From: Branchiostoma floridae
Taxonomy: Eukaryota; Chordata; Leptocardii; Amphioxiformes; Branchiostomatidae
Length of the DNA: 64,000 nucleotides
Assembly (NCBI RefSeq): GCF_000003815.2
Contig: NC_049980.1
Span: 18,280,089 to 18,344,088, forward strand
Reading direction: 5' to 3'
The position numbers and the translations under genes are program-made. Under the pieces are notes generated by a model, which was not told the origin of the DNA, searched no databases, and saw only the letters and a list, made by a program, of their open reading frames with translations. Shown here piece after piece: positions 34,237-46,644 of this stretch (positions are counted from its first letter, which is position 1; every line of letters begins with the position of its first letter).

Positions 34237-37200
34237 ATGGTGAAGCCACTGGAGGGAGCCCTGTATGCCGCTGTTGGAGGCGTCTCGTCTGCGTTAGTTG
34301 CTGCCACTATCGTATACCCAAACTTATGGCGTGATATAAAAATCATACGAAGAGCCAGGGAGCCTACGAGCCGACTAAAGGAGTACCTATCGGCAGAGCC
34401 GCCAGTCACCACGGTGGACCGCTTCCTGCACCAGGTTCAGCTCCAGCCCGACAAGCCCTTCCTCCTGTTCGAGGATGAAGTCTACACCTACAGGGACATG
34501 GACATCATGTCTAACAAGGTGGCCAACTTCTTCCGGGGGGAGGGGTACAGGTGCGGGGACACCGTCGCCATGCTGATCTACAACGAGCCGGCCTTCATCT
34601 GGACCTTCCTAGGACTGGCCAAGTTGGGGGTGAAGATGGCGTTCCTGAACACCAACCTGAGGACCAAGTCACTACTGCACTGCTTCCAGGTGGCGGAGAC
34701 GAAAACACTTATCGTGGGGAAAGGTGATCGTAAGAATAAGAGCTATATGCTAGTTACTGATGCAGTGACACTGACAGAGCGGTTGTATTTTGTATGACTT
34801 CTGCACCAGAGCTTAGAGCCATGCAATCACTGCTGAAGATACATAATCAATAACAAATAAATATAAAAAAAAAACACTATAAACTTTTCCGATTCCGAGT
34901 CGGACGGCGACTCTCGCAAGTCGCAACCCGGTTACAATTTGCTATTTTCCAAGCAGAGGTTTGGTCGCGGGGATATGTTGTAGTGGCCGGGATGTTAACC
35001 GTAAAAATCTCGGTCACTGCTATATTTACCTCGACCCAACCTCTGCTTGGAGAATAACAATTTGCTGCAAATCGAGAAATCATTGTGAGCTAAGTGTCAG
35101 ATGACGAATGATATTTGTCACAGCGGTTGGGAATATTATACAAAACGACTGAAGTGATGATAAGATACAAGGATGATAAAAGGATACTTTCTTTAGACTA
35201 ACATTTAAACTATTCATCGTCCAGGCTGATATTTGCTCACGAGAAATTAATCATATTCGTTATACGTTATCAGGCGAGAATCTCCTTGACGCCACCTTGG
35301 AGATCTTGGCAGAACTGCAGGAGGAAGGTGCAACGATCTGGCTTCTGGGAGACAAAGTGCCTCCCAAAGGCTTTCTCTCATTGGACGACAGAGTCAAAGG
35401 AGCCTCCGACGAACCAATTCCCTTTAAACTACGGGAAACAATCACAGCCAACGACCCAATATGTTACATCTACACATCTGGAACCACAGGTACTCAATTC
35501 ACAAATATAGATTCTTTTTTTCTACTTTCTCTCTTTTTCATTACGTTCCTAACACAGGATTACGTGCATTGATCTTATAAAGTCTCAGCATTCCATTTTC
35601 TATAGCTGAGGTACAAGCAAATGTTGCTTTTTATCTTAATCTTGAAATTGTTCCAAAGGTTTGCCCAAGGCCGTCCTGTTTAGCCACAGGAAGATGCTGA
35701 GCTTCTCAATGGGACCTGTATGTGCAGGGCTGAGACGAGACGAGATTATGTACGTCGTTCTACCGCTCTACCATTCCAACGCTTTCGGAATGATGGGGGG
35801 TGTCATTGAGCAAGGTAGGTGCAATCTACTAGGTGCAATCCGACACGGTAGTTTGATTTCATTCTTCATTGCAAATTTTGTTGAAGTACAGTGTAGGGGG
35901 TGCGCTATATGGTTGATTTCAGCATATCAGATTCTCCTAACGTTACTTCACCTTTGCTTTTTAACTGTTAATCAATATGAAAAAGGCACATGACATTATG
36001 GTGAAAGACTATGGCAGCTGCTGATATTAGCGTCACCACTGAAAATAAAGAAACTATACATGTAAAAGTAAGATAAATGCATCATATGCTTTTTACATCT
36101 ATGCATATTGCGACTTGACTAGGGCAACGGTTAGTCAAATCGTCGGTGAGCCAAATTGCAAACTCTTGTTTAACAAATAACAATGCTGTGTTTTTTAAAA
36201 TCACATTCAGGTGCCACCTTAGCACTATCTCGGAAGTTTTCAGCCAGCCAGTTTTGGGACGACTGTCGGAAATACAACGCATCCATGATTCCATACATCG
36301 GAGAACTTCTGCGATATCTCTGTCTGCAACCTAAGGTAATTTTCTTAACTCGCACTGTAGTATACAATACATACTGTAGATTTTTAAGTATCCTGTAAGT
36401 CTCTTGTAAATATAGATCCTATGTCACATGACTCCAAGCCAATCAGATCTACGTCTGTGTTCGCAGCGTCCGAATGATCGGCAAAACAACGTTCGCCTTG
36501 CGATCGGTAACGGTCTCCGACCAGACGTGTGGGGAGAGTTCCAGGACAGGTTCGGGGTCCCGGAAATCGTGGAGACGTACGGCGCGTCCGAAGGAAATGT
36601 CTTCTTCATAAATCTAACCAACAAGAAGGGTTCCATCGGCGTGGCATCACCGCTTTTAAAGGTAGGTATTGACTTACTGGTAGTTTGAAAATCCAAAACG
36701 TTTGATATGAAAAAAAAGACATAAATTTTGCATATGCCTACACTGTACAGAAGTGTATCAGGTGTTCTGACTCCATGCCTGTACCGGTGCAACCAGTGCA
36801 TCACCGTCAAGTAGAGTGTATGTGCATTAAAGACCTCGAGCAATGTACGTAAAACTACAGCCGAAACAAAGAATAGACTAATTCTATTGTTATTGACATT
36901 TCTTGACTATAGTCTACAAATTATATTCAAAGAAACTAGGTGACGGACCGGTTTTCCTGTTACAAGTGGACCCTGACACATACAAGCCGATTAGGGACAA
37001 GAACGGGCGATGCACCGAGGTCAACCCAGGTAAGCTCTAGATCTTCACATGGAACATTCCATTACGTGCGTAGAACGATGCTTTCAACGTCAGATTATGG
37101 ATACACTAGTATGTACGGTTACGTCATATTGATGTAGGCAATAATCATGTGATTTTCTTAACCGAAATGAATGTGTATGTCAATGTTTATTTTTGACTCC

Positions 37201-38661
37201 GTTTACAGTCTATATATTTATATCTATTTGGCACATGGTCTGTCTCAATGAATTGCCAAGTACACACGAAAAAAACATGATATCGCCTTTAAGTTAAACA
37301 CGTATTCCTCTTTCCTGTCGTGAAGCATTTCGTCTGAAAAGTACATTTTTAGGAAGTCTACAGGTAGCTGAAGAAACTTCTCAGTTCTCCATGCATTTTC
37401 CAACTTCTTTAGATGATAGATAGTTGCCTGCCAAACCTGAGTGCTGCAGTAATGCGACAATGTAGTATTCATAGTACTCGTACGTATTTAAAATCCGCTG
37501 GTAAATATGTCATGAATTTGAGAATTTTTAAAAGTTAATGGCATAGAAAATAAGATATGAAATGGAATACAGCTAAATGATAATACGTCTTCACGTAGAA
37601 TACACATGCAACGTTGGGATACAGAAAACCATAACTTAACATAGATTATGCTAAGTAGAATTTTTATTACTACAATCACACTTACTTGCATAATTTGCCA
37701 AACAAACAAGATGAAGCAATGGATTTACAAAACTCTTCTTGTTGTTCCATCATCCCAGGCGAACCAGGCTTGCTTGTAGCACCCATAGCGGACACCTCTC
37801 CTTTTGATGGGTACAAGGCCAACAAACAGCAGACAGACAAGAAGATCCTGCGAGACGTCTTCGAAGACGGAGACATGTTCTTTGATTCCGGGGACCTGCT
37901 TAAACGTGACAAGGACTACAACCTGTATTTTGTCGACAGGCTTGGAGACACCTTCAGGTGAAGTTACTCGACGTTTGCTTGTATGTTTGTATATTTAGTG
38001 GGAAGAAAGTTGAAATATGTCAGCCATGGTCAGCAGTTTTCATGCTCTTAAAATAAGTTCTGATTTTTCTAATCCAGATGGAAAGGCGAGAATGTAGCCA
38101 CTACAGAAGTAGCAGAGGTCTTACATGAGATGGAAGGAGTTCAAGAGGTTAACGTTTACGGCGTCAAAGTTCCAGGTAAAACCTGTGAATCATCGTTTTA
38201 ACGTCAAAAGCTATAACGTATTCAGTTATCATGCCTTTGCCGTTGAACAATAATCCCTGACGTTTAGGTCTCCTCCATTGGTACTGTGAATGACCATAAG
38301 TAAGGACCATATTTAGGTCAAACACATGAAATCTTTGATTCGCATGTTAACAGGTCAGGACGGCCGAGCTGGAATGGCCGCCATCGTGTATCATCCGGGA
38401 CATCAGGTTAACCTGCCCGCCTTGTTCGCGCACCTGTCGTCCCGTCTCCCGCCCTACGCCAGACCAATCTTCCTCCGGCTCTCAACTAACGCCGACATCA
38501 CCTCAACCTTCAAATACAAAAAGGTCGATCTAGTCAAGGAAGGTTTTGATCCCACTATTGTGTCCGATCCTCTGTACGTAAGGGAAAATCAGAGAAAGAC
38601 ATTTGTTACCTTAGACATAAAGGCATATAAAAGGATCGTTGAAGGGAAGGCAAAACTTTGA
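34237..38661 (+). CDS. Very long-chain acyl-CoA synthetase / fatty acid transport protein, SLC27 family (FATP-2 of cluster)
   Basis: Second complete FATP. Exons: 34237-34723, 35274-35489, 35659-35814, 36211-36335, 36467-36661, 36933-37029, 37759-37957, 38078-38175, 38354-38661. They encode 626 aa; exon lengths equal FATP-1 except exon 3 (one codon shorter). Motifs: TSGTTGLPK across exons 2/3, [69 protein letters not shown] (canonical glycine kept), [13 protein letters not shown]-terminus GKAKL, a probable PTS1. N-terminal helix similar to FATP-1 ([20 protein letters not shown]). Exon 6 start chosen at CAAAG|AAACTAGG because it keeps phase and gives the same 97-nt exon as FATP-1; a second donor/acceptor pair nearby also keeps frame. 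Exon 1 shares a 273-bp nearly identical tract with FATP-1. Confidence 0.93.
34935..35064. mobile_element. Small TIR element (130 bp MITE) in FATP-2 intron 1
   Basis: Inverted arms of about 33 bp, 34935-34967 and 35032-35064, share the core TCCAAGCAGAGGTT and a GGTCG inner edge. The ~64-bp centre is unique. Too short to code; the target-site duplication is unclear. Confidence 0.7.
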
Positions 38662-39826
38662 AAATGTTTGGACAAATTAGTAGTTGGACACAGCACTCAA
38701 GTAGAATATGATCACATGTAATTTACGCTGATGTGGTTCATCTAATATTTTGTCACGCTTGTATGATAAATGTACACCTGAGGGCAATATCATATAATTG
38801 AAACATTTGTATCCTTACATGTATAACACTAAAATGAAACGTATGTATCTATACGCAAACTTTCTGATCTTCTTTGCTGTTAGAGATGGGAGGGATGATT
38901 CTGATTATGATACATGTATAAGAATAGTTATGCGAGTAACATCGCGCATTAAGTTAGCTTTTTATTGTGGTTTTCCAAATTTGATGATAGGTAAGTCATT
39001 TCTAAACAGATATAACAACAGAATACTGGCCCGTTTTAATTGTTTTCATGTATCAGAAGCCACAGATGATATGCACACGTTAATTGATAAATGTGGAATG
39101 TGCAAAGGCTTGAATGCATGGCATGGGGCTGCCTCTGATTATACTGTTAATAAGTTGTTGTTATCAGGTTGTTTATATGCAATGTAATGTAACATAGCAA
39201 GACTGTATGTTGTGCAAATAAACATTAAGATCATGGAGGCTGCATGGTTTGTATGGATACGTCATTGGGCATGTGTGCAAATCCCAGAAATGCATGCGTA
39301 TGCGGCATGGTAGAGAATGCAAATCTTTGTCTTTCGTGACAAGACAGTCGTTAGCCTGCCATCTAATCTATCGGTTTCGCCGGTGTCATGCCAAATAATT
39401 GGCTTGTTGAATAATTGTTAGAAGATGTGCTGCGCCTGCGTGGGGTTAACGTTAAAGTTAGGTCAAGGGTTATGGTTAACGTTATGCTTAGGGTTAGGGT
39501 TAGTTTTAGGCTTAGGGTTAAGTATAGGGTTAGGGTGGGGTTAGGGTACCGTAAATGTCCACAACGCGAGCCTTCTTCCAAAATCCCTTCAGACTTCTGC
39601 TTGAAAACCATCACTCCCCAAGAGTCGGCGTCGTACTTCTCTGAAACCCCAAGTAGTGTACCGGAAATCATTTGGCAAGCGGCAATCATTATAGAAGCGA
39701 AGAGAAGTCGAATTCACTTAAAAGTAGAATGTAATTCTTGTCTTAGCTTGACATTGTATACATGTGTATTTGTAACGTATTCGTCTGTTGTGACCTGTAT
39801 CTGCTCAATAAAGGTCTTCACTCAGG
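38662..39826. other. Intergenic between FATP-2 and the decayed FATP copy
   Basis: A 129-codon plus-strand ORF at 38798-39187 is AT-rich and matches no family I recognise. A degenerate (TTAGGG)n-like stretch lies at 39442-39548. No traces of FATP exons 1-4 were found here, although the third FATP copy would need them. Confidence 0.5.
39442..39548 (+). repeat. Interstitial telomere-like repeat
   Basis: Degenerate run of TTAGGG words (for example CTTAGGGTTAGGGTTAG), mixed with GTTAACGTTA and TTAGGTCAAGGG variants. It sits just before the first recognisable exon of the decayed FATP copy. Confidence 0.75.
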
Positions 39827-40752
39827 AGGTGTTTGACTTGATACTGTGGCAGACTCTCTTAGCCACGTTCTCGGTTTGGGGTGAAGAGATCGTGGAATTC
39901 TACGGCATGACGGAAGGAGTCGCCTCCTTCATCAACCTCACCAACACACCCGGTGCTATTGGACGGGCATCGCCGCTGTTTAGGTTATTGTTAACGTTCT
40001 TTTTTATCATTTTACTGTCACTAGATAGGCATCATAATGATGGTTAATGTGCACAATGTCAGACCTGTAGCAAACTCGCTACAGTTAACCATCGTACGCA
40101 GTTGTGATCTCAGTTGTACGCACCAGGAGTGATCAAAGGGCAATCATCAGCAATCTTCCTGGCAACAGAAGGCGACGAAAATGGAAATAAGGTCATCTGA
40201 GTGTGAACTAATGAGTCTCCTGTCCCTATCTTTAGGCCAGGTTGCCCAGCCATTTACTCAAAGTTAGTCGACCCAGAAACGAATGAGGTTATTCGAGACG
40301 GCAACGGTCGATGCATAAAGGTGAAGCGTTGCGTTTTTACGTCAAACGCCTGTACACATTATTTCATGAACACTCGATCGTGCGTTCTGGCTTTCTAATA
40401 ACCCTTTCCTGGATCTCATACCCGACGTTTATCACGCTTTCCTCACAGCATACCCACCAATGTGATCTCTCTGTCGTCCTTATAACAACATTTTACTAAT
40501 GTTCTGTTCCATCCCAGGCGAGCCAGGTTTATTTGTTGTACCCATAGCATCAGGCACGCCATCCTATGGCTACAAGGGGAGAAGGAAGCGTCTGAGAAAA
40601 AAATCCTCCGACATGTCTTTAAGAAGGTGACGCTTACTTCAACACAGGTGACTTGCTGAAAGTGACAAGGACCACTACCTGTATTTCGCCGATAGGCTGG
40701 GAGATACTGTCAGGTGGCAAGCAGACAAATACCTAACTTGTATAGTAATTAA

Positions 40753-40908
40753 GGGTTAATGACCCGCCCCGAGGTGTATATGGTGCCATAACGCCTGGTC
40801 CTTTGCTATAACCACCGAATAAAACCTTTGAAATTTATGAGGTGGTTATAGCAAAGGACCAGGCGTCATAACACCATATATACCGAGGAACAGGCGGGTC
40901 ATTAAGCC
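40753..40908. repeat. Long palindromic element (foldback MITE)
   Basis: Arms 40753-40816 and 40841-40908 are about 90% complementary with a 24-bp loop. The inner arm words are GCCTGGTCCTTTGCTATAAC on one side and their inverse on the other. It lies in the intron between exons 7 and 8 of the decayed FATP copy. TSD not clear. Confidence 0.85.
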
Positions 40909-42069
40909 TATTATCATATAGCCTACCCACACTAACCCATTTAAGAGTAGAGTAGAGTTTCCGGTTGGGTAGGAGCGACAAATTCCTTTATAAAACATAC
41001 ATCTTTTATTCAGTACATAAATTTGAACAGTGAATTTGAACAACATAAAACTTGTACGTGAAATGTCTTTCAGTTCCAAGGCTTGAAATAAGGACAAAGT
41101 CGATTCATTATGTTACAAACTGTTGCACGCTCCGTATTTCTCCATTCGCCCATTCTCAAGTTTATCGAGTTCGTTCGTATCAGGCGGTAAATCTCTGCCG
41201 GCTTTCCTGAGGCATTCCGGGACTGTGCTTCACAGCTCTTGAGAATCTCGTTCACTACGAACTCAGACACGTCTTCCCCGAAGAAAGGTAGCATTTTGGT
41301 CCTTCAGCGCCATGACCGCTACTCAATGGCGGACCGTGGTGTTATTGTCGTCTGAACTTGAATGGGCGGGGGTGCAAATAATTTTATTTTCAATTTGCAG
41401 TTTAAATTGGGCATGACTTGAAATAGATTGTCTGAAATATTATAGGTAATTTAATGTTGTTTTAAGACGGCAAATGTTTTCTTTGAACAAAGAAACACGC
41501 ACTGCCGATGCTAATAGAGGGAGCCATCCCCCTGCCATGCCTGTACTTATTCCCCTATCTTGGCAGATGGACGATTCCTGGATATCTCATTCTGATTGGC
41601 CAGCGTCCTGTTTGTCTGTCCTTCTGATTGGTTCAAACTTTCAAAAGTTATTAATGCACACGTGCAATAATGAAACGATTAATGCACGGCTGTTGATGAT
41701 TTTCCATCTGTTACGGCGTCATAACCAGCATGAAATGGGGCCTTCTGATTGGCCCACGTCCCCTGGCTATATGATAATTTATCACAATGAGCTTTGTGTT
41801 ACATCCATAGGATTGTCTTAAGCCCATTTGTTAGATTGTACCAAAGGTTTGAAGGTTTGTTTGAAAGCTTACATCATGATGTAGCTGCAACTGAACACAT
41901 CCATAATGTTATGCACATTAGAATTACTATCTCTATCACGTCTTTTAGTGAAGTTTGCTTCAGAAGGCACAAACATCTTCAAGTTGCTTATATGATTTAC
42001 AAACCCGAATTGGATTATTGCTTTGTTATGTTCAATCCTGTGTTAGTAGTTATCTTTTGTACTTTGAGT

Positions 42070-42156
42070 TATTATTATTGTTATAGGGCTCCCTTGGAAA
42101 TCAGTTACTACGTTAACTGAAGGGACTACCCTAAAGATCAATAAATAAATAAATAA
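42070..42156 (+). mobile_element. Probable 3' end of a LINE (plus strand)
   Basis: The wording GGGCTCCCTTGGAAATCAG, GGGACTACCCT followed by an (AATA)n tail resembles 3' ends of animal non-LTR retrotransposons. No reverse transcriptase coding part is recognisable upstream, so this would be a 5'-truncated copy. Confidence 0.45.
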
Positions 42157-42434
42157 GTCATAGTCACTGACTGAAAATAAAACTCTGGCAAAGAAGTTTA
42201 AGAGTAGAGACTCACAGAGTTATATTTGATCGACATTAGATGGTATAACGTTGCACAAATTGTTTTGTATCAGCTGTTTGCTTCAGGCGGAAAGGAGAAC
42301 ACGTCGCCACGACTGAGGTTAGCAAAGCTAGTATCTCCGAGATTGAAGGGGTCGAGGAGGCCAACGTGTTCGCGGTTAAAGTTCCCGGTAGGCCCACATT
42401 AGATACCGTTTCAATCCCATCTTTGCTTATTACA

Positions 42435-42850
42435 GAAGAAGAAGAAGAAGAAGAAGAAGAACTTTATTGCACGACAACTGTAGAGGATACAGTGTTTGGC
42501 AACTTGAACATACAATACATACAGAACAGAACACTACATGAGTTACTAGTATCTAAAAATCTAAGAGACTAATCTATTTTACACATGGTATATAATATTT
42601 ACAATCAGGCTATCATTATGTGCTGGTTCATGATAGTATAATATTGTCACGTTTTTTAAATGAGTTATATATAAATTGACCGACATAGGCAGATATATCA
42701 GCAGGACATGATAGTAACATATTAAACATTTTTGTCTTGGTAGGTGGTAACATAGTATCAGATTTGCATTTAATAGACTGTAACATTTTTTGTCTCTCTC
42801 TATCATAAGTTGGACAATCCATTATAAAGTTTTACATGTGTACATGTATG
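42435..42850 (-). mobile_element. 5'-truncated non-LTR retrotransposon (minus strand)
   Basis: On the minus strand, an open frame ending about 42630 reads FIMDCPTYDRERQKML, then KMFNMLLS and VGQFIYNSFKKR before a stop. This is the style of the C-terminal end of LINE reverse transcriptase ORFs (a cysteine motif followed by an F-LL...FIY-K-R tail). A 3' untranslated part follows and ends in (TTC)n, seen as (GAA)n on the plus strand at 42435-42461. The copy lies between exons 8 and 9 of the decayed FATP copy. Confidence 0.7.
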
Positions 42851-43222
42851 CTCCTTTTATCGGATCATCAGTCGTAGTGATTTTCTGAGTATTACAATAT
42901 ACACATTTGTACAGAAAGACACCCGGAAAACAATTTAAAACCTGAATCGTAGTTTTATTTGAATTGACGGCTCTGGTGAAAGCAAAGCTATGCTGCCAGT
43001 ATGCAGCTGGGCGTACATGCTGTGGGTACCTGCTGTGGGTACCTACTGTGGGTACCTGACCTGCTGTTGTTCTTAATCTGTAGGTCATGAAGGTCAAGCC
43101 GGAATGGCCGCCATTGTTCTACATCCGGGACGACCGCCTACAGAGACGACTCGAAGAAGTCATTCGTTCCACTGGACACGGACGTTTTCAAGAAAATTGC
43201 GCTGGAAAGTGCTAAGCTTTAA

Positions 43223-46200
43223 ACCTAATTTCTTCAGACCCATCTTCTACATTTGACCAATTATCGATGTGCAATAACCTCCGTTGTAGGTATTTGGATG
43301 GGGCAAGTCGTTTAATGTTCGCGGATCGATTAGTTGCAGTAGGATAGCAAAAACATCACAATGTTAGCACTGAAAGAAACGATGCCAGGTAATACTAGGC
43401 TAGCCCAATGTATTCGACCTTAGAATCTACAATCTATTAGGATTATGTGCATTAACTGTAGTTCAGGAATACCATTTAGGAAAGTAAAAACAAGTATAGA
43501 GTAGGGATCGACCCGATGTGCTTCGGTATATAACAGGTTTGTCCGTCATCCCTGGGTAATATTCACCAATATGATATCAGCAGAAATGTTTGAGTTAACG
43601 ACATTCTTTTTTTATCTCACTGCACGATTTCGTGTAATGCTTTGGTTTCTTATCACACGTGCCTTGATCAATTGGAATGACGTCAATTCAGTAAATCTTC
43701 TTAGATGGACTTCCTATGATGTGAGAGTATGTGTCTTATCAACTGATAGCTACACCTGATTACTTAGGCAGAATGGAGAAGCCAAGGAAATCAAAAGTCA
43801 CAAGGAGGATTTTAAAGTAGTCACGGATTACAAGGAACAGTGAAGACTGCAGAGTAGAATACCTCTGCAACCGAATCATGTGTAAGTTCAATGATATATT
43901 GAATATGTAAGTATATGACAAGTCCTTCTGGGTTTTTCAAGTTACTATTTCTGGACGTTTGATAGTAGATAGACATTCTGAACTGCATTGTACTACTTAT
44001 ATTATTTATATTAGTTTTATCTGATTTGCGCCCTTATATACATTCCTATGTTAATGAATATTGTGACGTATCGACGGAGAAACGATTTGGGTAGAAACGA
44101 GTATTGTGCTTAAAGACAGACAGCAAATTAAACGAATTCAATCATTACAGTTTTCCATAAACAAAGTCGCATAATTTCCATCCATACGCTGAGTCGATAA
44201 TGGTGAACTGTATGCACTGGAAGAGGAAAGGGTCGGGGTGAATCAGTGACACCATGTCGGAATGAACATACAGATCCTCTTCGGCTCTGGCTGAGTAGAG
44301 ATTGATCACAATATTCATCATTCGTAATATGTAACACTTCAATCTGACCGTGAAGGCCTCTCTCACCATTGACTAGAAGATGTGCAGCCATCCAGTGATC
44401 ACAGATATCATTATAGATGAAGCTATCAAACATAAGTATGGTCGTACGTTTGATGTTCATCTGCGTGCAATATATTCACCAGCTTTGATGATTGTTGAAG
44501 ATTACTTGCCACGATTGCAACTCTGTACGCCGAGGTGCTTTGATAAATTCACTTGTGCTTCTGCTTCTTTTAAATCTCCAAACTTGGGAAATGTATCGCT
44601 CACAAAGAAAGGTAACATTAGAGATGCAGTGATTAATAACATGTACTACTTCTTAAGCATCGCAACTTTTTAGCAGATAATGATTTTCTTCTGATGATGC
44701 GATAATCGTCTCGCCTTTATGTCTAGACAATCAGTTTTCTCTTGATGAATAACTATATATCTGACTTATGATAACTTGTAGTTCATCGATTGATGGCTGC
44801 TGGAAGTCTGTGTAATGTGGTTTATGCTGTACGTAATTGCTGCAGTATGCAGGACGGTAATGTTTGGATGCATACTGATGACTACTTTGCCACTTCCATT
44901 CCGATGTTCAAATGTGGCTGTGGTGGCGATGATCTCTAGATCTCGACATGTTAAGATCAGTCACCGGATTTCCCCCTTTACTGAATGCTATTTATAGTGC
45001 AAGTAAAGCTCGCTTGCTAGAAGTTTTATGTGCCGTCAGACTACGGGAAGCATGGCCTGCAAATACGAACATACCAGTCTTGGGCGCCAAATATTCTTTA
45101 AACAATTCAAAACTTTAAAATGGCTGTTATGATAACAGTTGCGTTGAATGGAATCCACAGATAAAGGTTGTGCTCATGAAATTAAAACATCCACTGTTAT
45201 CAGCATATATAACGTTAGTTATACTGGAGGCAGTTTTTCGAACATCAAAGATAGGCGTCTCTCACGTTTAAAGACAGGAATGTGTATTCACAGCTCTTCC
45301 GCCTGAGTGCTTTAGTGGTCATCAACAAGCAGCAGCAGCAATCTCCGGTACGAGGTATTGACTTGTTCCGTCTCCTAAATTGCGTCCTGATCCAACATAC
45401 AAATCTTCCTCACCACTTACGCGGAGCGCCATTTTGTTCGTGATGGACTGGTCCTTTGTGGGGGCTATTCCGTGTCCTTCGGTGACATTGCATCTCCAGC
45501 TTTGCTCTCAGCACAACTTGTGGGCAATACTGTTCAAACAGATAAACGTTAAGACTTTGGCGCGCACACGTGTACGTATATTAAGTAGGTTACGTGGTAG
45601 GAACACGTTTTTACTTCCATGGAAAATGTGCTGTATGTGTCGTCAGTTTGATAAGTGCATAGCGTACATAATACACACAGTCACAACAAATATATGTTAC
45701 TTTCCACAAATATACTCATGTACTCTGGAGCAAACTCCGGAGCAGTATGTTACTCGGGAGCAACACATATAGCTACTCCAAGTAGACGATTAACTCCATG
45801 TACATATAGATTGAATATGATCTCTGACCTGCACCACATTGCACCGCCTGAATAATGACAGTCAGTGTGTCAACATTGTGACCTGTGTAAGTGAGTTAAA
45901 ATGTGTGCATAAATTATGCAGATGTGCAAGTCATTTGCAGAATATTTCATGGAGATATGAGGTCTCCGAACTCTTGTCTTGTAAAGCAACAGAATGTAGA
46001 AAATAGATGGAACTGCGCAAACTACTTTGTTGGGGCCTCTTCAAATACAATATATTGCATTATCGTTACAGTCTTTGTACAGTCTCACCTGGGAAGTAAT
46101 TTCTGTAATAAATACCATTTTCAGTCCCTAATGTGTGTGTGGGGGATTCGTAGCTTATGTATGACTAACGGTACACAGGTGAAGATGAGCTTTTCTGTAT

Positions 46201-46544
46201 TCAGCCTTTACCTCCAATTCTTAACTTGTCACCATCGACAGATTCTTCATGACAAATACGCTTGTCTGTCAGATCTACCTGATGCATTCTCATTTAGGAG
46301 TACGAATGATATATTCCCTGCTATAAATTTGCAGCTCTGTGCCGATGCGCTAGGCTTGCCTCGCTCATCCCCTCCTCTAATACTCGGATCAGTCATGTCA
46401 TTCTATGCCATGGCTGCTTTTGGTCTGCCATGATTTCATGAGGGACACTTTGGTGCCTGAAGTGTCTCCTTAAGCTTCTTCCGCTCTCTTTGTACGTGAA
46501 TGTGCATAACACGGGAATGTTTCGTATGCTGGGAATAGGATATG
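43223..46544. other. Intergenic, no gene recognised
   Basis: No exon chain could be supported. Two overlapping minus-strand ORFs near 44128-44460 look somewhat protein-like but are in different frames. A 176-codon plus-strand ORF at 45903-46433 is cysteine-rich and unlike any family I know. A TGACGTCA word occurs at 43678-43685, with no gene nearby. Confidence 0.4.
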
Positions 46545-46644
46545 NNNNNNNNNNNNNNNNNNNNNNNNNNNNNNNNNNNNNNNNNNNNNNNNNNNNNNNN
46601 NNNNNNNNNNNNNNNNNNNNNNNNNNNNNNNNNNNNNNNNNNNN
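46545..46644. other. Assembly gap (100 N)
   Basis: Exactly 100 unknown bases, followed immediately by a C-run, suggesting that assembly failed at the homopolymer-rich inverted repeat. Confidence 1.

Larger units (their letters stand above)
39827..43222 (+). pseudogene. Decayed third FATP/SLC27 copy (exons 5-9 only)
   Basis: Fragments in the right order: exon 5 second half at 39827-39983 (EIVEFYGMTEGVASFINLTN), exon 6 at 40236-40320 (KLVDPETNEVIRDGNGRCIK), exon 7 at 40518-40713, exon 8 at 42287-42387, exon 9 at 43084-43222. Exon 7 is 196 nt instead of 199 and has at least three small frame-breaking deletions (after YGYKG, at KK/GDAYF, and at LLKV/DKDH). Exon 8 is open, one codon longer, with the FATP tryptophan changed (RRKGEHVATTEV). 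Exon 9 is 139 nt instead of 308: GHEGQAGMAAIVLHPG jumps by deletion to the tail SKKSFVPLD...ESAKL with a stop. Exons 1-4 are missing. The introns have taken in a palindromic element and LINE pieces. A functional protein is very unlikely. Confidence 0.88.

Noticed and set aside
38798-39187. 129-codon plus-strand ORF after FATP-2
   Set aside because: AT-rich, no recognised domain, no supporting splice or promoter signal; may be chance or a repeat remnant.
39363-39689. 108-codon minus-strand ORF over the telomere-like tract
   Set aside because: The LTLTLT-type half is just translated TTAGGG-like repeat; the rest matches no family I know.
41070-41294. 74-codon minus-strand ORF within the decayed FATP copy
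   Set aside because: Somewhat protein-like, but no family recognised and no neighbouring exons found.
45903-46433. 176-codon plus-strand ORF
   Set aside because: Composition and lack of motifs suggest a chance ORF in AT-rich intergenic DNA.
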